From positions 1 to 8,762 of the forward strand of contig CANHMN010000058.1 of the NCBI GenBank assembly GCA_947461645.1: a stretch of DNA of 8,762 nt. The letters are read 5' to 3'. The notes beneath the pieces are model-generated. The model did not search any database and was not told where the DNA came from. It was given only the letters and a program-made list of their open reading frames with translations. The position numbers and the translations under genes are program-made. This DNA is from Chitinophagaceae bacterium. Its GTDB lineage: Bacteria; Bacteroidota; Bacteroidia; Chitinophagales; Chitinophagaceae. Below, in pieces: positions 1 to 7,053 of this stretch. The stretch's first letter is position 1; the number at the start of each line of letters is the position of its first letter.

Positions 1-1083
1 ATAAGTGGTCCTAATGCTGGTGGCAAAACTGTAACCATGAAAACAGTTGGGCTTCTTCAGTTGATGCTTCAGGCAGGTTTGCTTGTTCCTGTGAGTGCCG
101 ATAGTGAAATGGGTATTTTTAAACAGATGATGATTCACATTGGAGACACGCAGAGTATAGAATTTGAGCTAAGCACATACTCTGCTCACCTTACACACAT
201 GAAGCATTTCATTGAAAATACGAGCGGCAAGACGCTTTTTTTTATTGATGAATTGGGTAGTGGTAGTGATCCCAATTTAGGTGGGGCTTTTGCAGAAGTT
301 ATCATGGAAGAGCTGGCCAAAAAACATTCCATGGGGATTGTCACAACGCATTACCTCAATTTGAAAGTCATGGCCAATCAGGTTTCCGGCGTCTTTAATG
401 GCGCGATGCAATTTGATGAGAAAAACTTGCTGCCATTGTATAAATTAAAAACAGGCTCACCAGGAAGTTCTTATACTTTTTCAATTGCTGAACGAATAGG
501 TTTAGATAAAAAATTGATTCAAAGGGCCAGAAAGCTGGTAGATGACAATCAATTTAAGTTAGATAAATTGCTGAACCAGTCTGAGCAACATTTGCAATCT
601 ATATTCAAAGAAAAAGAGCAGCTTCATTCGCTTCTTAAAGAAAATGAAAAGCTTAAAAAAGAAATGCAGGAGTTTATCGATAAGGAAAGACACTCGCAGG
701 AAATGGAACGATTAAAATTGCAAAACAAAGTTGCTGAGGAAAAGCTCTTGTACAACAAGGAAATGGAACGAAAGCTGAAGTCGCTGGTTGTAGAGTGGAA
801 AAAGTCAAAAGACAAGGATAGTGTGGTAAAATTGATACAAGATCTGCTTTTTCAACAAAAAGAGAAAAACACCAAAGAAAAGAAAACAGAAAAAGAGAGC
901 AGTAAATATGAAGAGATTACGGGTGATATTAAGGTGGGCTCACTGGTAAGAATGAAAAAGAATCGTCAAACAGCAACGGTCTTGGAAATAAGAGGTAAAA
1001 AAGCATTGTTGAAGGTAGGAATAATGCCAATGCTCGTTGATCAAAAAGATATAGTGTTGATAATGGAAAAAGTTAAGTCGTAA
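1..1083 (+). CDS. mutS2: Endonuclease MutS2, C-terminal part (5' end outside window), lacking an Smr domain
   Basis: This is the last 360 residues of a MutS2-type ABC ATPase. The reading frame is open from base 1, so the start lies upstream. The Walker A motif GPNAGGKT is at visible residues 3-10, followed by the STYSAH signature segment (about 58-63), Walker B FFIDELGSGSDP with the DE pair at 83-84, and the TTHY H-loop with its His at 117. A charged Lys/Glu-rich coiled coil follows at about 180-275, then a small beta-rich KOW-like domain (about 310-355). MutS2 proteins bind branched DNA or collided ribosomes and act in recombination control or ribosome rescue, whereas MutS acts in mismatch repair. 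The B. subtilis type ends in an Smr nuclease domain with an HGxG motif, and nothing like it is present here. The protein stops cleanly, with only 50 bases before the convergent gene, so this is not a visible frameshift. An Smr-less form is probably normal in this phylum. Confidence 0.93.
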   Translation: MSGPNAGGKTVTMKTVGLLQLMLQAGLLVPVSADSEMGIFKQMMIHIGDTQSIEFELSTYSAHLTHMKHFIENTSGKTLFFIDELGSGSDPNLGGAFAEVIMEELAKKHSMGIVTTHYLNLKVMANQVSGVFNGAMQFDEKNLLPLYKLKTGSPGSSYTFSIAERIGLDKKLIQRARKLVDDNQFKLDKLLNQSEQHLQSIFKEKEQLHSLLKENEKLKKEMQEFIDKERHSQEMERLKLQNKVAEEKLLYNKEMERKLKSLVVEWKKSKDKDSVVKLIQDLLFQQKEKNTKEKKTEKESSKYEEITGDIKVGSLVRMKKNRQTATVLEIRGKKALLKVGIMPMLVDQKDIVLIMEKVKS

Positions 1084-1133
1084 AATACTATCTACACAAT
1101 CTTATTCAAAATAGACTATGCTTTTACGTTAGC

Positions 1134-2150
1134 TCACACAAGCGTTGTGGATTTGGCTTTAGGTTTCTTGTTAAGGTATGGAATTATGGCAAGGCAACTC
1201 AATCCTACAATAATCATTATTCCTGTTGAAACACCCCACATCATCCAGCCAAAAGCCTTTCCCATTGTTGATGGAATGCCGTATAAAAGAAGGGTTTGCA
1301 TTACAAATATGGGGAATGATCCAATGCCGCCCGGTGTAACAATCATAGATAGGGTAGCAAGGGTTAAAACTGCGCAAGCTGCTGAAATTCCAAGTGATTC
1401 AGTGCCTTCCATGCCCAGGAATCCAATGTAAATTTGGCCTAGGTACATTGCCCAAATTAATAGTGTTAACCCAAAAAATTGTTTTCTTTTTTTAAGTTGT
1501 TTGATTGATTTTAATCCTTCTATCAGTCCTTGAAAGAAAGCATTTGTCTTTTGAACAAATTTTCGGTTCGGATATTTTTTAATTAAAGCTTTAATCAATT
1601 TTACAACAGCCCATAGCATGGCGATTCCAAGAATAGGTTTCATCCAAAAATAAGTGCTTTTGTAGTTAAGTGTTGATAGCTGACTTTCTAAAAAATGGCT
1701 TACTTTTTCAATTTGCACCAGAATGGTAATTACAATGAAAAAAAGGTAGCACAAAAGGTCAAATCCTCTTTCCATAATGATGGTTCCAACGAGCTTTTCG
1801 ATTTTAAGTTTTTCATATTTAGCAAGAAGGGTACACTTTAACAATTCACCCAGCCTTGGAATTGCAGCGTTGGCAAGGTATCCGATCATGGTTACCGAAA
1901 ATACATTTGAAAGTTTGGTTTTATAGCCCATGGGTTCCATCAACAATTGCCATCTTTTGGAACGGGCTATATGACTAATGATGCTCATTAATGCTACCGG
2001 TACTATCATCCAATAATTGGCATTTTTGAGCGCGGCAACAAATTCTTTTTCTTCAGCATCGCTCATGCCTTTAAGTTGCCACCATACCAAAAACAATCCT
2101 CCCCCTAAAAAAATCATGTATTGTATATAGGTAAATAAACGCTTGCTCAT
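1134..2150 (-). CDS. Flippase-like integral membrane protein, LPG-synthase-TM / UPF0104 family
   Basis: A 338-residue inner-membrane protein with about seven or eight hydrophobic spans (for example residues 8-24, 45-62, 130-147, 225-246, 254-272, 280-296 and 303-325). Family marks visible are GYLANAAIPRLGELLK at 90-105, ERGFDL at 127-132 and TPGGIGSFP at 272-280. These match the membrane domain also found in MprF (lysylphosphatidylglycerol synthase) and YbhN-like proteins. There is no soluble aminoacyl-transfer domain, so it is not a full MprF. The likely role is lipid or isoprenoid-glycan movement across the membrane, but the substrate cannot be read from sequence. I chose the ATG giving MSKRLF because homologues I recall begin that way. 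An ATG at 2156 and a TTG at 2159 are possible alternatives, and none has a Shine-Dalgarno. It lies 46 bases after panC on the same strand and is probably co-transcribed with it. The C-terminus is lysine-rich. Confidence 0.87.
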   Translation of the reverse strand: MSKRLFTYIQYMIFLGGGLFLVWWQLKGMSDAEEKEFVAALKNANYWMIVPVALMSIISHIARSKRWQLLMEPMGYKTKLSNVFSVTMIGYLANAAIPRLGELLKCTLLAKYEKLKIEKLVGTIIMERGFDLLCYLFFIVITILVQIEKVSHFLESQLSTLNYKSTYFWMKPILGIAMLWAVVKLIKALIKKYPNRKFVQKTNAFFQGLIEGLKSIKQLKKRKQFFGLTLLIWAMYLGQIYIGFLGMEGTESLGISAACAVLTLATLSMIVTPGGIGSFPIFVMQTLLLYGIPSTMGKAFGWMMWGVSTGIMIIVGLSCLAIIPYLNKKPKAKSTTLV

Positions 2151-2196
2151 AAACATCAATTTAGTGAATGTTACGCAAAAGGAAAAACTTCAGGCA

Positions 2197-3042
2197 TCAG
2201 AGAGCAGTGAATATTAAATTATCGATAAGCCGAATGTTATTTATAGTAGCAGCTACAAGCACTACATAAATTTCACCTTTTGTAAGATGAGTGATTTCTA
2301 TCAGTGCCTCATCGGTTACGGCAAGATAGTCTATGTCAAATCCTGCACCTACAATTTCATCAGAAGCGGAATTTAATAGCAGGTCAAGGGATTGATGGTT
2401 TGCTTCGTTTTTTATTTGAGACAAGCATTTGAAAAGTACTTCAGCAGTTTTGCGTTCTGTTTCATTCAAACGTAAATTTCTGCTGCTCATGGCCAGTCCG
2501 TTTTCGGTTCTTTTTGTTTCGCAAGTCTTGATGAAAACATTTGGATGAAATTCATTGGTCATTTTCTGTAAAACCAGACACTGCTGATAATCTTTTCTTC
2601 CCAAATACAAGGTATGGCAAGATACAATGTCAAGCAACCTGTCAACTACCATACAAACTCCTTGAAAATGTCCTGGTCGGTATTTTCCTTCGAATATGTT
2701 CTCCAGATAACCAAGCGTATAATTCTTTTTAAGAAAACCATCAGGGTAAATTTCATCCTTCTGTGGAAGAAATAAAATGTCGCAACCTGCTTTTTCCAAC
2801 AAATAAATATCATTCTCAAGTGTAGTGGGATATTTTTCAAAATCAGAAGGATTGTTGAATTGAGTTGGGTTCACAAATATGCTACAAACGGTTAAATCGT
2901 TTTCTTTTTTTGAAACTTCAATTAAAGAAAGGTGACCTTCATGCAAGGCGCCCATAGTAGGAACAAATCCAATAGTTTTAGCATTTTTAGCTTCGATTCT
3001 TAGCCAATCTGAAATTTCTTGTGTCTTTTTATAAATTATCAC
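2197..3042 (-). CDS. panC: Pantothenate synthetase (pantoate--beta-alanine ligase)
   Basis: A 281-residue cytoplasmic enzyme, the usual length for PanC. It joins pantoate and beta-alanine with ATP to make pantothenate, the precursor of coenzyme A. The family motifs are complete: PTMGALHEGH (28-37, the HIGH-like ATP site), FVNPTQF (56-62), EGKYRPGHFQGV (118-129), GRKDYQQ (148-154), SSRN (186-189, the KMSKS-like loop) and NNIRLIDN near the C-terminus. The start is GTG. A stop lies in frame upstream with no ATG between, and the next Met (residue 30) is inside the ATP motif, so GTG is effectively forced. A membrane protein gene follows after a short gap. The usual partner panD (aspartate decarboxylase, which makes beta-alanine) is not adjacent. 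A TAnnTTTG box lies about 70 bases upstream on this strand. Confidence 0.97.
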   Translation of the reverse strand: MIIYKKTQEISDWLRIEAKNAKTIGFVPTMGALHEGHLSLIEVSKKENDLTVCSIFVNPTQFNNPSDFEKYPTTLENDIYLLEKAGCDILFLPQKDEIYPDGFLKKNYTLGYLENIFEGKYRPGHFQGVCMVVDRLLDIVSCHTLYLGRKDYQQCLVLQKMTNEFHPNVFIKTCETKRTENGLAMSSRNLRLNETERKTAEVLFKCLSQIKNEANHQSLDLLLNSASDEIVGAGFDIDYLAVTDEALIEITHLTKGEIYVVLVAATINNIRLIDNLIFTAL

Positions 3043-3109
3043 CTTTAGGGTATTGGTTAAAAAATGGTTATTCTAACAAAAAGAGTAATAAATATCGGTT
3101 GAATTTCTT

Positions 3110-3117
3110 CAAAAATA
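3110..3117 (-). promoter_or_regulatory. Putative Bacteroidota -7 promoter box for panC
   Basis: Read on the minus strand the sequence is TATTTTTG, an exact fit to the Bacteroidota -7 consensus TAnnTTTG. It sits about 68 bases before the panC GTG, giving a leader of roughly 60 nt. No good TTTG -33 box is visible at the expected distance, so this is a motif call only. Confidence 0.45.
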
Positions 3118-3192
3118 GGGTTAACGGTGTAATTCTTTTTATAATAAGTTTTGTCATAATCCTTTTGAATTAAGTTTTTGATAAATATTCAG

Positions 3193-3200
3193 TACTTTTG
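3193..3200 (+). promoter_or_regulatory. Putative Bacteroidota -7 promoter box for the glycogen-synthase-like gene
   Basis: TACTTTTG followed by CACC fits TAnnTTTG exactly and lies 37 bases before the chosen ATG at 3238. Upstream TTTTG runs end at 3167 and 3180, but neither is at the preferred 17-23 base spacing, so the -33 element is weak. The box lies inside the frame extension back to a TTG at 3178, which supports the ATG at 3238 as the true start. Confidence 0.55.
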
Positions 3201-3237
3201 CACCCAGCTTTTTTATGTAATAACCAACATATTGCGA

Positions 3238-4050
3238 ATGTCTACAAAGAAACGAATCCTCTTTATTGCCAATGAAATGTCACCTTATTTGGAGTTGACT
3301 GAATTTGCTGAGGTAGTTAACAAACTGGCTGTGATGTCGAACGACAACAATCTGGAAGTCAGATGCATTATGCCCAGATTCGGAACCATTAATGAAAGAA
3401 GACACAGACTTCACGAGGTGGTAAGATTATCAGGTATCAATGTAACTATTGATAATGACGATTATCCGTTGATTATCAAAGTTGCTTCTTTACCCAATGC
3501 CAGATTGCAGGTTTACTTTTTAGACAATGATGACTTCTTTAAGCGCAAGTTTGTTTTTACGGATGAAAATGAAAAATGGTTTGATGACAATGCATTGAGA
3601 ACAGTACTTTTCTGTAAAGGCGCATTGGAAACCGTTAAAAAGTTTGGTTGGCCTCCTGATATCATTCATTGCAGTGGCTGGATGACCGGTTTGATTCCTA
3701 TGTTTATTAAATACGCTTACAAGAAAGAGCCGATCTTCAGCAACAGCAAAATTGTTTTTACCATAGGTGAAAATACTTTCAAGGAAAAATTGGGTGCTGA
3801 TTTGCTAAAGTTTGCTTCTATTCACGATAACATAACCAAAAAAGAATTGGAGTATTTTAAAGAGGCGAACAATACTGCTATGTTCAGAGGTGGTGCACAA
3901 TTTTCTGATGCCATAACCTTTGGTGCTGAAAACATTGACAAAAAGCTTTTGGAGGAATTTTCAAAAGTAAAAGGTAAGAAAGTGCTAAAGTTTGATGCTG
4001 AATCAGATCTCTCAGAATACATTCAACTGTTTAATGATCTTTCTAATTAA
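3238..4050 (+). CDS. Short glycogen/starch synthase-like protein (N-terminal GT5 domain only, probable pseudoenzyme)
   Basis: A 270-residue protein resembling only the N-terminal Rossmann half of GT5 glycogen synthase. True enzymes are about 480 residues and have a second, C-terminal GT domain that is absent here. The fold is recognisable from IANEMSPYL at 10-18 (bacterial GlgA: SEMFPLL), VRCIMPRFG at 41-49, PPDIIHCSGW at 139-148 and FRGGAQFSDA at 216-225. The key motifs are degraded. The KTGGL loop that binds ADP-glucose reads ELTEF (19-23), and the HDWH motif reads SGWM (146-149). I therefore infer loss of glycogen-synthase activity, while the fold and reading frame are intact. I chose the ATG at 3238 because it starts at the beginning of the domain and lies downstream of the promoter box. 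A DUF4270 lipoprotein follows after 48 bases, probably in the same transcript. Databases may label this simply as glycogen synthase, which I would not carry over as a function. Confidence 0.85.
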   Translation: MSTKKRILFIANEMSPYLELTEFAEVVNKLAVMSNDNNLEVRCIMPRFGTINERRHRLHEVVRLSGINVTIDNDDYPLIIKVASLPNARLQVYFLDNDDFFKRKFVFTDENEKWFDDNALRTVLFCKGALETVKKFGWPPDIIHCSGWMTGLIPMFIKYAYKKEPIFSNSKIVFTIGENTFKEKLGADLLKFASIHDNITKKELEYFKEANNTAMFRGGAQFSDAITFGAENIDKKLLEEFSKVKGKKVLKFDAESDLSEYIQLFNDLSN

Positions 4051-4098
4051 TTCAAACTACCGGTAATTTTACTTAACAACATTATTTTTTAGGTGCGC

Positions 4099-5619
4099 AT
4101 GCAAAAATCTAGATTGCTCTTCAGTATTGTTATTTTAGGATATGTTTTTTTTGCGGGTTGTACAAAATTTGATTCCACAACCATTGGAAGTGATATCATA
4201 CCTGAAGTTGATAATGTTAATACATTTGCTGATACATTAAATATTTTGTCTGTTCAAGATTCTTTTGCGGGCAACTACAAAGACAGCACCGTTCTAAGTC
4301 TTAACGATTCCTACGTTTTAGGGAAGTTAACAGATCCAACACCCTTAGGACAAACGGAAGCCAATTTATACCTCCAACTCAAGCCTTCTTTTTATCCTTA
4401 CGTTATCGGTACATCCGGAAGAGATAGTATCGTAAAGACGGACTCTGTAGTACTTTGTCTGAGTTACAAATCTTTCTATGGAGACACGTTAGCCCCGTTG
4501 CTGCTTCAGGTTTTTGAAGTTGATAAAAATGCAGGCAATTGGGATTCACTAGGTAAATTACACAACATCAATTTTGCTCCACCGGTAAATTTTGGTTCAA
4601 CGCTGAGTGATATCAAATCAATAGATCTTAGACAGCTTGGCAGTTATGTGAAAGTAGGTCCGAGAGATTCTGCAAAAAATCAGATTCGCATAAAACTCAA
4701 CGACGATTTCAAAAATCGCTTATTTGGATTTGATACTTCTGCAAATTCTTCCAATAATGCCTTTAGGTCTGATTCGTTATTCAGAAGCAAATTCAATGGA
4801 TTTGCAATTAGAGTTCAGCAAGGTAATGTTTTGGCATACATTGGATTAACTGATGCTAATACCAGATTGGAATTGCATTATCAAAAAAGAACAAGGCCTG
4901 CTGTTGATTCACCCTATGCCGCAAAGATTGATTCCGTTTACAGAAGCTTCAGTTTCAATACCACAACTATTGGAACGGTCAGAAGATCACAGGTTTCCAA
5001 TAATATTATCAGAAGCAGAAATGCCATGCCGGATGGCAGTCAGGAATTATACATACAGACATCGCCCGGAACCTTTGCTACATTGGAGATTCCTGCACTT
5101 ACTAATTACGGCAACAGAATAGTGCATAGGGCAGAATTACAATTACAACAAATACCCGATCCTTCATCCGACAATATTTACACGGCACCCATAAATCTTT
5201 ACCTTGATTTAGTAGATACTCCGGCAAACAGATGGAAGCCTGTTTATTTTGATTTAAACCCCAGTTACCTCTACGATCCTGACAACCAAATATCTGGCTA
5301 TCCTTATTTTCCTTTTGTTGGAGGTGTTGATATCAATTATTTTGGAGGTAACTTAAGAAAAAAAGCAGGCCCAGTGGGTGAACAGGTTTACTATAACTTT
5401 AACCTCACGCGTTATGTGCAGCAAATTGTTACTAAGAGAACGCGAAACCATAAATTAAGGGTTTTTGCTCCGTTCAGTTTCTCTTATCCGCAATATGGTT
5501 CAAGCGTAATTTCTTATTACAATCCTATTGCGTATGGAAGGGTTAAGATTGGTGGAGGCAGCAATCCAAATCCAGCATATAAAATGAAGCTTAGAGTGGT
5601 TTATTCCAATATCAAATAA
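4099..5619 (+). CDS. DUF4270 family lipoprotein
   Basis: A 506-residue secreted lipoprotein of unknown function. The N-terminus is a lipoprotein signal peptide: basic MQKSR, a hydrophobic core of about 13 residues, then FFAGC with the acylated Cys at 21. The stretch after the Cys, TKFDSTTIGSDIIPEVDNV, matches the opening of DUF4270 proteins as I know them (IGxDLIP...DxV). Late in the protein, NFNLTRYVQQIV resembles their conserved near-C-terminal helix and strand. The rest is Ser/Asp/Tyr/Asn-rich and looks like beta-sandwich material. No catalytic motif or internal repeat is evident. I chose ATG 4099 because GTG 4093 adds only two residues. No promoter-like box is seen in the 48-base gap from the preceding gene, so it is likely read through from there. 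A hairpin terminator follows. A surface or outer-membrane location is likely but not proven. Confidence 0.85.
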   Translation: MQKSRLLFSIVILGYVFFAGCTKFDSTTIGSDIIPEVDNVNTFADTLNILSVQDSFAGNYKDSTVLSLNDSYVLGKLTDPTPLGQTEANLYLQLKPSFYPYVIGTSGRDSIVKTDSVVLCLSYKSFYGDTLAPLLLQVFEVDKNAGNWDSLGKLHNINFAPPVNFGSTLSDIKSIDLRQLGSYVKVGPRDSAKNQIRIKLNDDFKNRLFGFDTSANSSNNAFRSDSLFRSKFNGFAIRVQQGNVLAYIGLTDANTRLELHYQKRTRPAVDSPYAAKIDSVYRSFSFNTTTIGTVRRSQVSNNIIRSRNAMPDGSQELYIQTSPGTFATLEIPALTNYGNRIVHRAELQLQQIPDPSSDNIYTAPINLYLDLVDTPANRWKPVYFDLNPSYLYDPDNQISGYPYFPFVGGVDINYFGGNLRKKAGPVGEQVYYNFNLTRYVQQIVTKRTRNHKLRVFAPFSFSYPQYGSSVISYYNPIAYGRVKIGGGSNPNPAYKMKLRVVYSNIK

Positions 5620-5629
5620 AATTATAAAA

Positions 5630-5659
5630 ACAGAGCCTCTTTAGAGGCTTTGTTCTTTT
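5630..5659 (+). terminator. Rho-independent terminator after the DUF4270 gene
   Basis: A 10-bp stem (5630-5639 pairing with 5644-5653, one G-T wobble, core AGCCTC/GAGGCT) closes a TTTA loop and is followed by TCTTTTA. It starts 11 bases after the DUF4270 stop. Its 3' arm overlaps the metK -33 box. Confidence 0.8.
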
Positions 5660-5680
5660 ATGCATCAACCCCTATCTTTG
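5649..5680 (+). promoter_or_regulatory. Bacteroidota-type promoter of metK
   Basis: A -33 box TTTG (5649-5652), a 20-base spacer and a -7 box TATCTTTG (5673-5680) match the phylum consensus TTTG-N(about 20)-TAnnTTTG in both boxes and in spacing. The metK ATG is only 17 bases after the -7 box, so the mRNA leader would be about 10 nt or less. That leaves no room for a riboswitch or a Shine-Dalgarno. Confidence 0.75.
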
Positions 5681-5697
5681 CAAACAAAAAAACAATT

Positions 5698-6957
5698 ATG
5701 CCATATTTATTTACATCAGAATCAGTAAGTGAAGGTCATCCGGATAAAGTTGCCGATCAAATCAGTGATGCTTTGATAGATAATTTTCTTGCCTTCGACG
5801 CCTCTAGTAAAGTTGCCTGTGAAACACTTGTTACTACGGGTCAGGTTGTTCTTGCAGGTGAGGTGAAAAGTAAAGCTTACCTGGATGTTCAGGAAATTGC
5901 AAGAGGTGTTATTCGCAAAATTGGATACACCAAAAGTGAGTATATGTTTGAAGCAAATTCTTGCGGTATTCTTTCTGCCATTCACGAACAATCGAGCGAT
6001 ATCAATCAAGGTGTAGATAGAAAGAAAAAAGAAGAGCAGGGTGCCGGAGATCAGGGTATGATGTTTGGATATGCTTCGAACGAAACAGAAGATTACATGC
6101 CCTTGGCTTTGAATTTGGCTCACAAATTGCTTGAGGAATTAGCTGTTTTGAGAAGAGAGAACAAGCAAATTAAATACCTGCGTCCTGATGCTAAAAGTCA
6201 GGTTACCCTAGAGTACGATGATAACAACAAGCCTGTTCGCATCGATGCTATTGTTGTTTCTACGCAGCACGATGATTTTGGCAAAGATGATACCATGTTG
6301 GCTAAAATCAAAAAGGATATCATCAACATATTGATTCCAAGAGTGAAGGCAAAGTATCCTAAATACGCTCACTTGTTCAACAATAAAATCAAATACCACA
6401 TCAATCCAACAGGTAAGTTTGTAATTGGTGGTCCACACGGCGATACCGGACTTACAGGCCGTAAGATTATTGTTGATACTTATGGAGGTAAAGGCGCGCA
6501 TGGTGGTGGTGCTTTCAGTGGTAAAGATCCAAGTAAGGTGGATCGCTCTGCAGCATACGCTACTCGTCACATTGCCAAGAACCTTGTTGCTGCAGGCTTG
6601 TGCGATGAAGTGCTTGTGCAGGTTTCTTATGCTATTGGAGTTGCACAGCCAACGAGTATCAATGTAGTCACTTATGGTACATCTAAAGTAAACATGACTG
6701 ATGGCCAGATTGCTGAGAAAATCATGAAGATGGCTTGTTTCGATATGCGCCCTTATTTTATTGAGCAAAGATTGAAATTAAGAAATCCAATGTACAGCGA
6801 AACAGCTGCCTATGGTCACATGGGTCGTAAGAATGAGGTTGTTGAAAAAACATTCGTGTCACCTGATGGTAAAAAAGTAACTAAGAAGGTTGAATTGTTT
6901 ACCTGGGAAAAATTGGATGCCGTTAAGGAAGTAAAAAAGGCATTTGGATTAAAATAA
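5698..6957 (+). CDS. metK: S-adenosylmethionine synthetase
   Basis: A 419-residue enzyme, within the usual range for Bacteroidota MetK. It makes S-adenosylmethionine from methionine and ATP in the cytoplasm, normally as a tetramer. Visible motifs are GHPDK (13-17, nucleotide/methionine site), [12 protein letters not shown] (115-126), [13 protein letters not shown] (244-256) and [16 protein letters not shown] (269-284, the glycine-rich P-loop-like segment). These contain the expected ATP-, phosphate- and metal-binding residues. The reading frame extends upstream to a TTG at 5650, but the conserved start is ATG 5698 ([17 protein letters not shown]), which also follows the promoter. It has its own promoter and terminator, so it is probably transcribed alone. 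Compared with E. coli MetK it carries an insertion around residues 195-235 ([12 protein letters not shown]...) and a lysine-rich C-terminal end, both familiar in this phylum. Confidence 0.98.
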   Translation: MPYLFTSESVSEGHPDKVADQISDALIDNFLAFDASSKVACETLVTTGQVVLAGEVKSKAYLDVQEIARGVIRKIGYTKSEYMFEANSCGILSAIHEQSSDINQGVDRKKKEEQGAGDQGMMFGYASNETEDYMPLALNLAHKLLEELAVLRRENKQIKYLRPDAKSQVTLEYDDNNKPVRIDAIVVSTQHDDFGKDDTMLAKIKKDIINILIPRVKAKYPKYAHLFNNKIKYHINPTGKFVIGGPHGDTGLTGRKIIVDTYGGKGAHGGGAFSGKDPSKVDRSAAYATRHIAKNLVAAGLCDEVLVQVSYAIGVAQPTSINVVTYGTSKVNMTDGQIAEKIMKMACFDMRPYFIEQRLKLRNPMYSETAAYGHMGRKNEVVEKTFVSPDGKKVTKKVELFTWEKLDAVKEVKKAFGLK

Positions 6958-6978
6958 TCGCTTTTGCAAAACAATATG

Positions 6979-7016
6979 AAAGCCATAAGTTACATTAGCT
7001 TATGGTTTTTTATTTT
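6979..7016 (+). terminator. Rho-independent terminator after metK
   Basis: A stem with arms 6983-6992 and 6996-7005 (CCATAAGTTA against TAGCTTATGG, one G-T wobble) closes a CAT loop. It is extended by an A-tract/T-tract pairing and followed by TTTTTTATTTT. It starts 21 bases after the metK stop. Confidence 0.82.
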
Positions 7017-7053
7017 ATCAAAGAATTTTCAAAAACAGAATATATAACAACGA

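Noticed and set aside
1137..1149. Small inverted repeat CACAA-GCG-TTGTG near the convergent gene ends, as a possible shared terminator
   Set aside because: The stem is only 5 bp, lies inside the coding end of the minus-strand gene, and has no T-tract on either side. The 50-base convergent spacer shows no convincing terminator.
1147..1431. Plus-strand frame opposite the flippase-like gene
   Set aside because: It lies entirely antisense to a well-supported family member and has no domain of its own. The same reasoning applies to the antisense frames within metK (5722-6123, 6208-6768), panC and the HMG-CoA lyase.
3178..3237. An N-terminal extension of the glycogen-synthase-like protein back to TTG 3178
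   Set aside because: The extra 20 residues precede the normal domain start and overlap the promoter box TACTTTTG, so this stretch is more likely untranslated.
4060..4070. Palindrome TACCGGTA after the glycogen-synthase-like gene as a terminator or operator
   Set aside because: It is a short loop-less palindrome without a T-tract, seen once, and too short to separate from chance.
5653..5697. A SAM riboswitch or other leader element controlling metK
   Set aside because: The promoter -7 box ends at 5680, leaving 17 bases before the ATG. No aptamer could fit, and the sequence upstream is the previous gene's terminator.
6976..7047. A small 23-codon frame starting ATGAAAGCC between metK and rlmB
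   Set aside because: It runs through the terminator hairpin and T-tract, has no promoter of its own and no recognisable features, so chance is the better explanation.
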